Assembly (NCBI GenBank): GCA_900112785.1
Contig: FONB01000008.1
Location: forward strand, 124,001-188,000
Length of the DNA: 64,000 bases
Direction: 5' to 3'
Source: Phytobacter palmae
Lineage (GTDB): Bacteria; Pseudomonadota; Gammaproteobacteria; Enterobacterales; Enterobacteriaceae
This document shows, in pieces, positions 60,945 to 64,000 of this stretch; position 1 is the stretch's first letter, and each line of letters starts with the position of its first letter. Under the pieces are notes generated by a model that was not told the origin of the DNA, did no database searches, and saw only the letters and a list, made by a program, of their open reading frames with translations. A program made the translations under genes and the position numbers.

Positions 60945-60964
60945 GGCTGGATATCTATCCAGCC
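60945..60964. promoter_or_regulatory. LexA (SOS) box of ruvAB
   Basis: GGCTGGATATCTATCCAGCC is a perfect 20-bp palindrome containing CTG-N10-CAG, the LexA core, and it matches the operator known at E. coli ruvA. Damage induction of ruvAB is therefore expected to be kept. Seven T follow immediately, so the transcribed palindrome can also form an 8-bp hairpin with a U-run. Confidence 0.88.
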
Positions 60965-61015
60965 TTTTTTTATGATACAGCATTCTTACTTCGGCCATTA
61001 ACGCAGGAGCGTCAT

Positions 61016-61627
61016 GTGATAGGCAGACTCAGAGGCATTATTCTGGAAAAACAGCCCCCTTTAGTCCTGATGGAAGTCGGAGGCGTGGGCTACGAAGTGC
61101 ATATGCCGATGACCTGCTTCTATGAACTGCCGGAGGCGGGAAAAGAAGCCGTGGTCTTCACCCATTTTGTGGTGCGTGAAGATGCACACCTGCTGTTTGG
61201 TTTTAGCAACAAGCAAGAGCGCACGCTATTTCGCGAACTGATCAAAACCAACGGCGTGGGGCCAAAACTGGCGCTGGCTATCCTTTCCGGCATGAACGCG
61301 CAACAATTTGTGAATGCTGTGGAACGCGAAGATCCCGCAGCGTTGATTAAACTGCCGGGTATCGGTAAGAAGACGGCAGAGCGACTGATTGTCGAAATGA
61401 AAGACCGCTTTAAAGGGTTACATGGCGACCTGTTCACGCCTGCCGCCGATCTGGTACTCACATCGCCTGCCGGCCCGAATGTGGATGATGCAGAACAGGA
61501 AGCGGTTGCTGCACTGGTGGCGTTGGGCTATAAACCTCAGGAAGCCAGCCGGATGGTAAGCAAAATCGCCAAACCGGGCGCCAACAGTGAAACTCTAATC
61601 CGCGAAGCATTACGCGCTGCGTTGTGA
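61016..61627 (+). CDS. ruvA: Holliday junction branch migration protein RuvA
   Basis: The 203-residue protein binds four-way junctions as a tetramer and loads RuvB. Domain I is an OB fold ([20 protein letters not shown]), domain II has helix-hairpin-helix motifs ([35 protein letters not shown]), and domain III binds RuvB. The start is GTG 61016 behind CAGGAG, giving the exact E. coli length; the open frame upstream covers the LexA operator and the reductase gene. Confidence 0.97.
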   Translation: MIGRLRGIILEKQPPLVLMEVGGVGYEVHMPMTCFYELPEAGKEAVVFTHFVVREDAHLLFGFSNKQERTLFRELIKTNGVGPKLALAILSGMNAQQFVNAVEREDPAALIKLPGIGKKTAERLIVEMKDRFKGLHGDLFTPAADLVLTSPAGPNVDDAEQEAVAALVALGYKPQEASRMVSKIAKPGANSETLIREALRAAL

Positions 61628-61632
61628 GGTAA

Positions 61633-62649
<1,017 letters not shown>

Positions 62650-62688
62650 GATTTTCCCGCATCCACCGTCGACATTCTGCATGAAAGA

Positions 62689-62714
62689 AAGGCCGAAACC
62701 TGAGTTTCGGCCTT
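62689..62714. terminator. bidirectional terminator between ruvB and znuB
   Basis: AAGGCCGAAAC-CTGA-GTTTCGGCCTT is a perfect 11-bp stem with a four-base loop, flanked by A-rich sequence between two convergent genes. Confidence 0.82.
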
Positions 62715-62724
62715 AAAAGAAAGT

Positions 62725-63510
62725 TCAGGTAGCGCTTTTTTTCAGCATACTGAAAATGAATAACAGCGCGGCGCACAACACGACAGACGGTCCTGCTGGC
62801 GTGTCGTAAAAGGCAGAGAATGTTAACCCACCGGTGACGGCGACCATGCCGACAGCCACCGCCACGCCCGCCATTTGTTCTGGCGTACGGGCAAAGCGAC
62901 GCGCGGTGGCCGCAGGGATTATCAGCAGCGAAGTGATAATCAGCGCCCCGACAAACTTCATCGCCACCCCAATTGTCAACGCAGTGACCAGCATCAACAG
63001 TAACTTCACCCGCTGCAATTTCACGCCATCGACGAATGCCAGTTCCGGACTGATAGTCATTGAAAGCAGGTTACGCCACTGCCAGGTAAGGATCCCGAGA
63101 ACCAGCACGACGCCAGCAGCAATGGAGATTAAATCTGTGGGCGTTACTGCCAACAAATCGCCAAAAAGGTAGGCCATCAGATCGACGCGAATATTCGACA
63201 TCAGGCTGACAACCACCATACCGAGGGATAAGGCGCTATGGGCCATAATCCCCAGCAGCGTATCAATGGCAAGGTGAGGGCGTTTTTCCAGCCAGACCAG
63301 TCCGGCGGCAAGCAGCAGCGTGACGGCAATCACCGCATAAAATGGGTTAACGTCGAGCAACAGACCGAAAGCGACACCCAGCAACGAGGCGTGGGCGAGG
63401 GTATCGCCGAAATAGGACATACGGCGCCAGACCACAAATGAGCCCAGCGGACCTGCTGCGCAGGCGAGCATCATCCCGGCTAACCAGCCGGGCAACAGTA
63501 ATTCAATCAT
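62725..63510 (-). CDS. znuB: zinc ABC transporter permease ZnuB
   Basis: The 261-residue inner-membrane permease of the high-affinity ZnuABC zinc importer belongs to the ABC-3 family, with about eight transmembrane segments. Conserved stretches include [20 protein letters not shown] and [13 protein letters not shown]. It overlaps znuC by four bases. In E. coli, znuCB is repressed by Zur; the promoter lies outside this window. Confidence 0.97.
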   Translation of the reverse strand: MIELLLPGWLAGMMLACAAGPLGSFVVWRRMSYFGDTLAHASLLGVAFGLLLDVNPFYAVIAVTLLLAAGLVWLEKRPHLAIDTLLGIMAHSALSLGMVVVSLMSNIRVDLMAYLFGDLLAVTPTDLISIAAGVVLVLGILTWQWRNLLSMTISPELAFVDGVKLQRVKLLLMLVTALTIGVAMKFVGALIITSLLIIPAATARRFARTPEQMAGVAVAVGMVAVTGGLTFSAFYDTPAGPSVVLCAALLFIFSMLKKSAT

Positions 63511-64000
63511 CCGCGCCCATTTCCCTGACGTAAGATAATGCGCCCCTGCAAATCATGGCGATGATTATGGCGGTGGCGATAAATACCCAACTGTTCTGCG
63601 CCGCGTGGGCCGAACATGGAGATAAACTCAGGGTGCGTGGAGACCACTTCCGGCGCGCCGGAGCAGCAAATATGGTGATTCAGACAGAGGACTTCATCCG
63701 TTTTAGCCATTACCAGATGCAGATCATGGGAGACCATCAAGACGGCGCAGTCGAGTTCGCGGCGTAATTGATCGATGAGGTCATACAGTGCGACTTGCCC
63801 GTTAACATCGACCCCTTGTGTTGGCTCATCCAGTACCAGCAATTGAGGCTGATTGAGCAGCGCCCGCGCCAGCAGTACGCGTTGTGTTTCACCACCGGAT
63901 AATTTTTGCATCGGGGCATCGACAAGGTGCGCGGCATTCACGCGTTTGAGCGCCGGTACAATGTCCGCTTTCCGGGTTCCCGGACGCAGCCGCATAAAGC
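63507..64000 (-). CDS. znuC: zinc ABC transporter ATPase ZnuC, C-terminal part
   Basis: About 164 C-terminal residues are present; the Walker A half lies beyond the right edge. Signature [15 protein letters not shown], Walker [13 protein letters not shown] and the switch His in [10 protein letters not shown] are visible, and the His-rich tail ([14 protein letters not shown]) typical of ZnuC may sense zinc. It overlaps znuB. Confidence 0.96.
   Translation of the reverse strand, partial: FMRLRPGTRKADIVPALKRVNAAHLVDAPMQKLSGGETQRVLLARALLNQPQLLVLDEPTQGVDVNGQVALYDLIDQLRRELDCAVLMVSHDLHLVMAKTDEVLCLNHHICCSGAPEVVSTHPEFISMFGPRGAEQLGIYRHRHNHRHDLQGRIILRQGNGRG

Noticed and set aside
60767-61015. N-terminal extension of ruvA into the reductase gene
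   Set aside because: The frame is open but runs through the LexA operator; GTG 61016 with CAGGAG gives the exact RuvA length.

Overview
The window is a chromosomal stretch of a motile member of the Enterobacteriaceae. Gene order follows the E. coli K-12 region from tyrP to znuC: tyrP, yecH, ftnA, yecR, azuC, araFGH, otsBA, uspC, flhDC, motAB-cheAW, tar-tap-cheRBYZ, flhBAE, argS, yecM, cutC, cmoBA, yecNED, aspS, nudB, yebC, ruvCAB and znuBC. The proteins are close to their E. coli counterparts. The presence of tap and several extra gene blocks point away from K-12 and Salmonella and towards the Enterobacter/Lelliottia/Leclercia/Citrobacter neighbourhood. That placement is inference; no rRNA or marker comparison was possible. 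No rRNA, tRNA, CRISPR array or intact insertion sequence was seen.

Region by region. 1-3200: tyrosine uptake (tyrP, cut by the window edge, with paired TyrR boxes), YecH, ferritin FtnA, lipoprotein YecR, an RpiB-like isomerase not expected here from K-12, and the small protein/RNA gene azuC. 3200-6200: a DcuA/DcuB-type C4-dicarboxylate transporter, a decayed gene and a DJ-1/PfpI protein. 6200-12500: araFGH with three phased AraC half-sites, then otsBA (trehalose). 12500-19230: uspC, flhDC with recognisable CRP and RcsAB sites, a sigma-28 promoter inside flhC that makes a MotR-like RNA, then motAB-cheAW. 19230-26030: a six-gene archaic (Csu-type) chaperone-usher pilus locus sits exactly between cheW and tar. 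26100-37010: tar (with its own sigma-28 promoter), tap, cheRBYZ, a CPBP membrane protease, and flhBAE. 37280-40010: a GPH-type sugar transporter plus a GH105 unsaturated glycuronyl hydrolase, followed by argS.

42200-50010 is the most interesting block. An MlrA/BluR-like MerR regulator precedes a tightly overlapping operon: SnoaL-like protein, short-chain dehydrogenase, FAD amine-oxidase-like protein, DUF1365, CFA-synthase-like methyltransferase, DUF2878 membrane protein, chalcone-isomerase-like exported protein, DUF3833 lipoprotein and a DUF523/DUF1722 protein. A palindrome resembling the MlrA operator lies directly upstream of the operon. The gene content suggests regulated modification of membrane fatty acids, possibly in response to light, oxidants or stress. 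The CFA-like enzyme lacks two of the residues used by classical cyclopropane synthases.

50100-64000 is mostly core housekeeping: yecM, cutC, the tRNA wobble enzymes CmoAB, yecNED, aspS, nudB, yebC, the Holliday-junction genes ruvC and ruvAB, and zinc uptake znuBC. A divergent HTH regulator/NAD-dependent reductase pair is wedged between ruvC and ruvA. The LexA operator of ruvAB is followed by a T-run, so it could also terminate the upstream gene.
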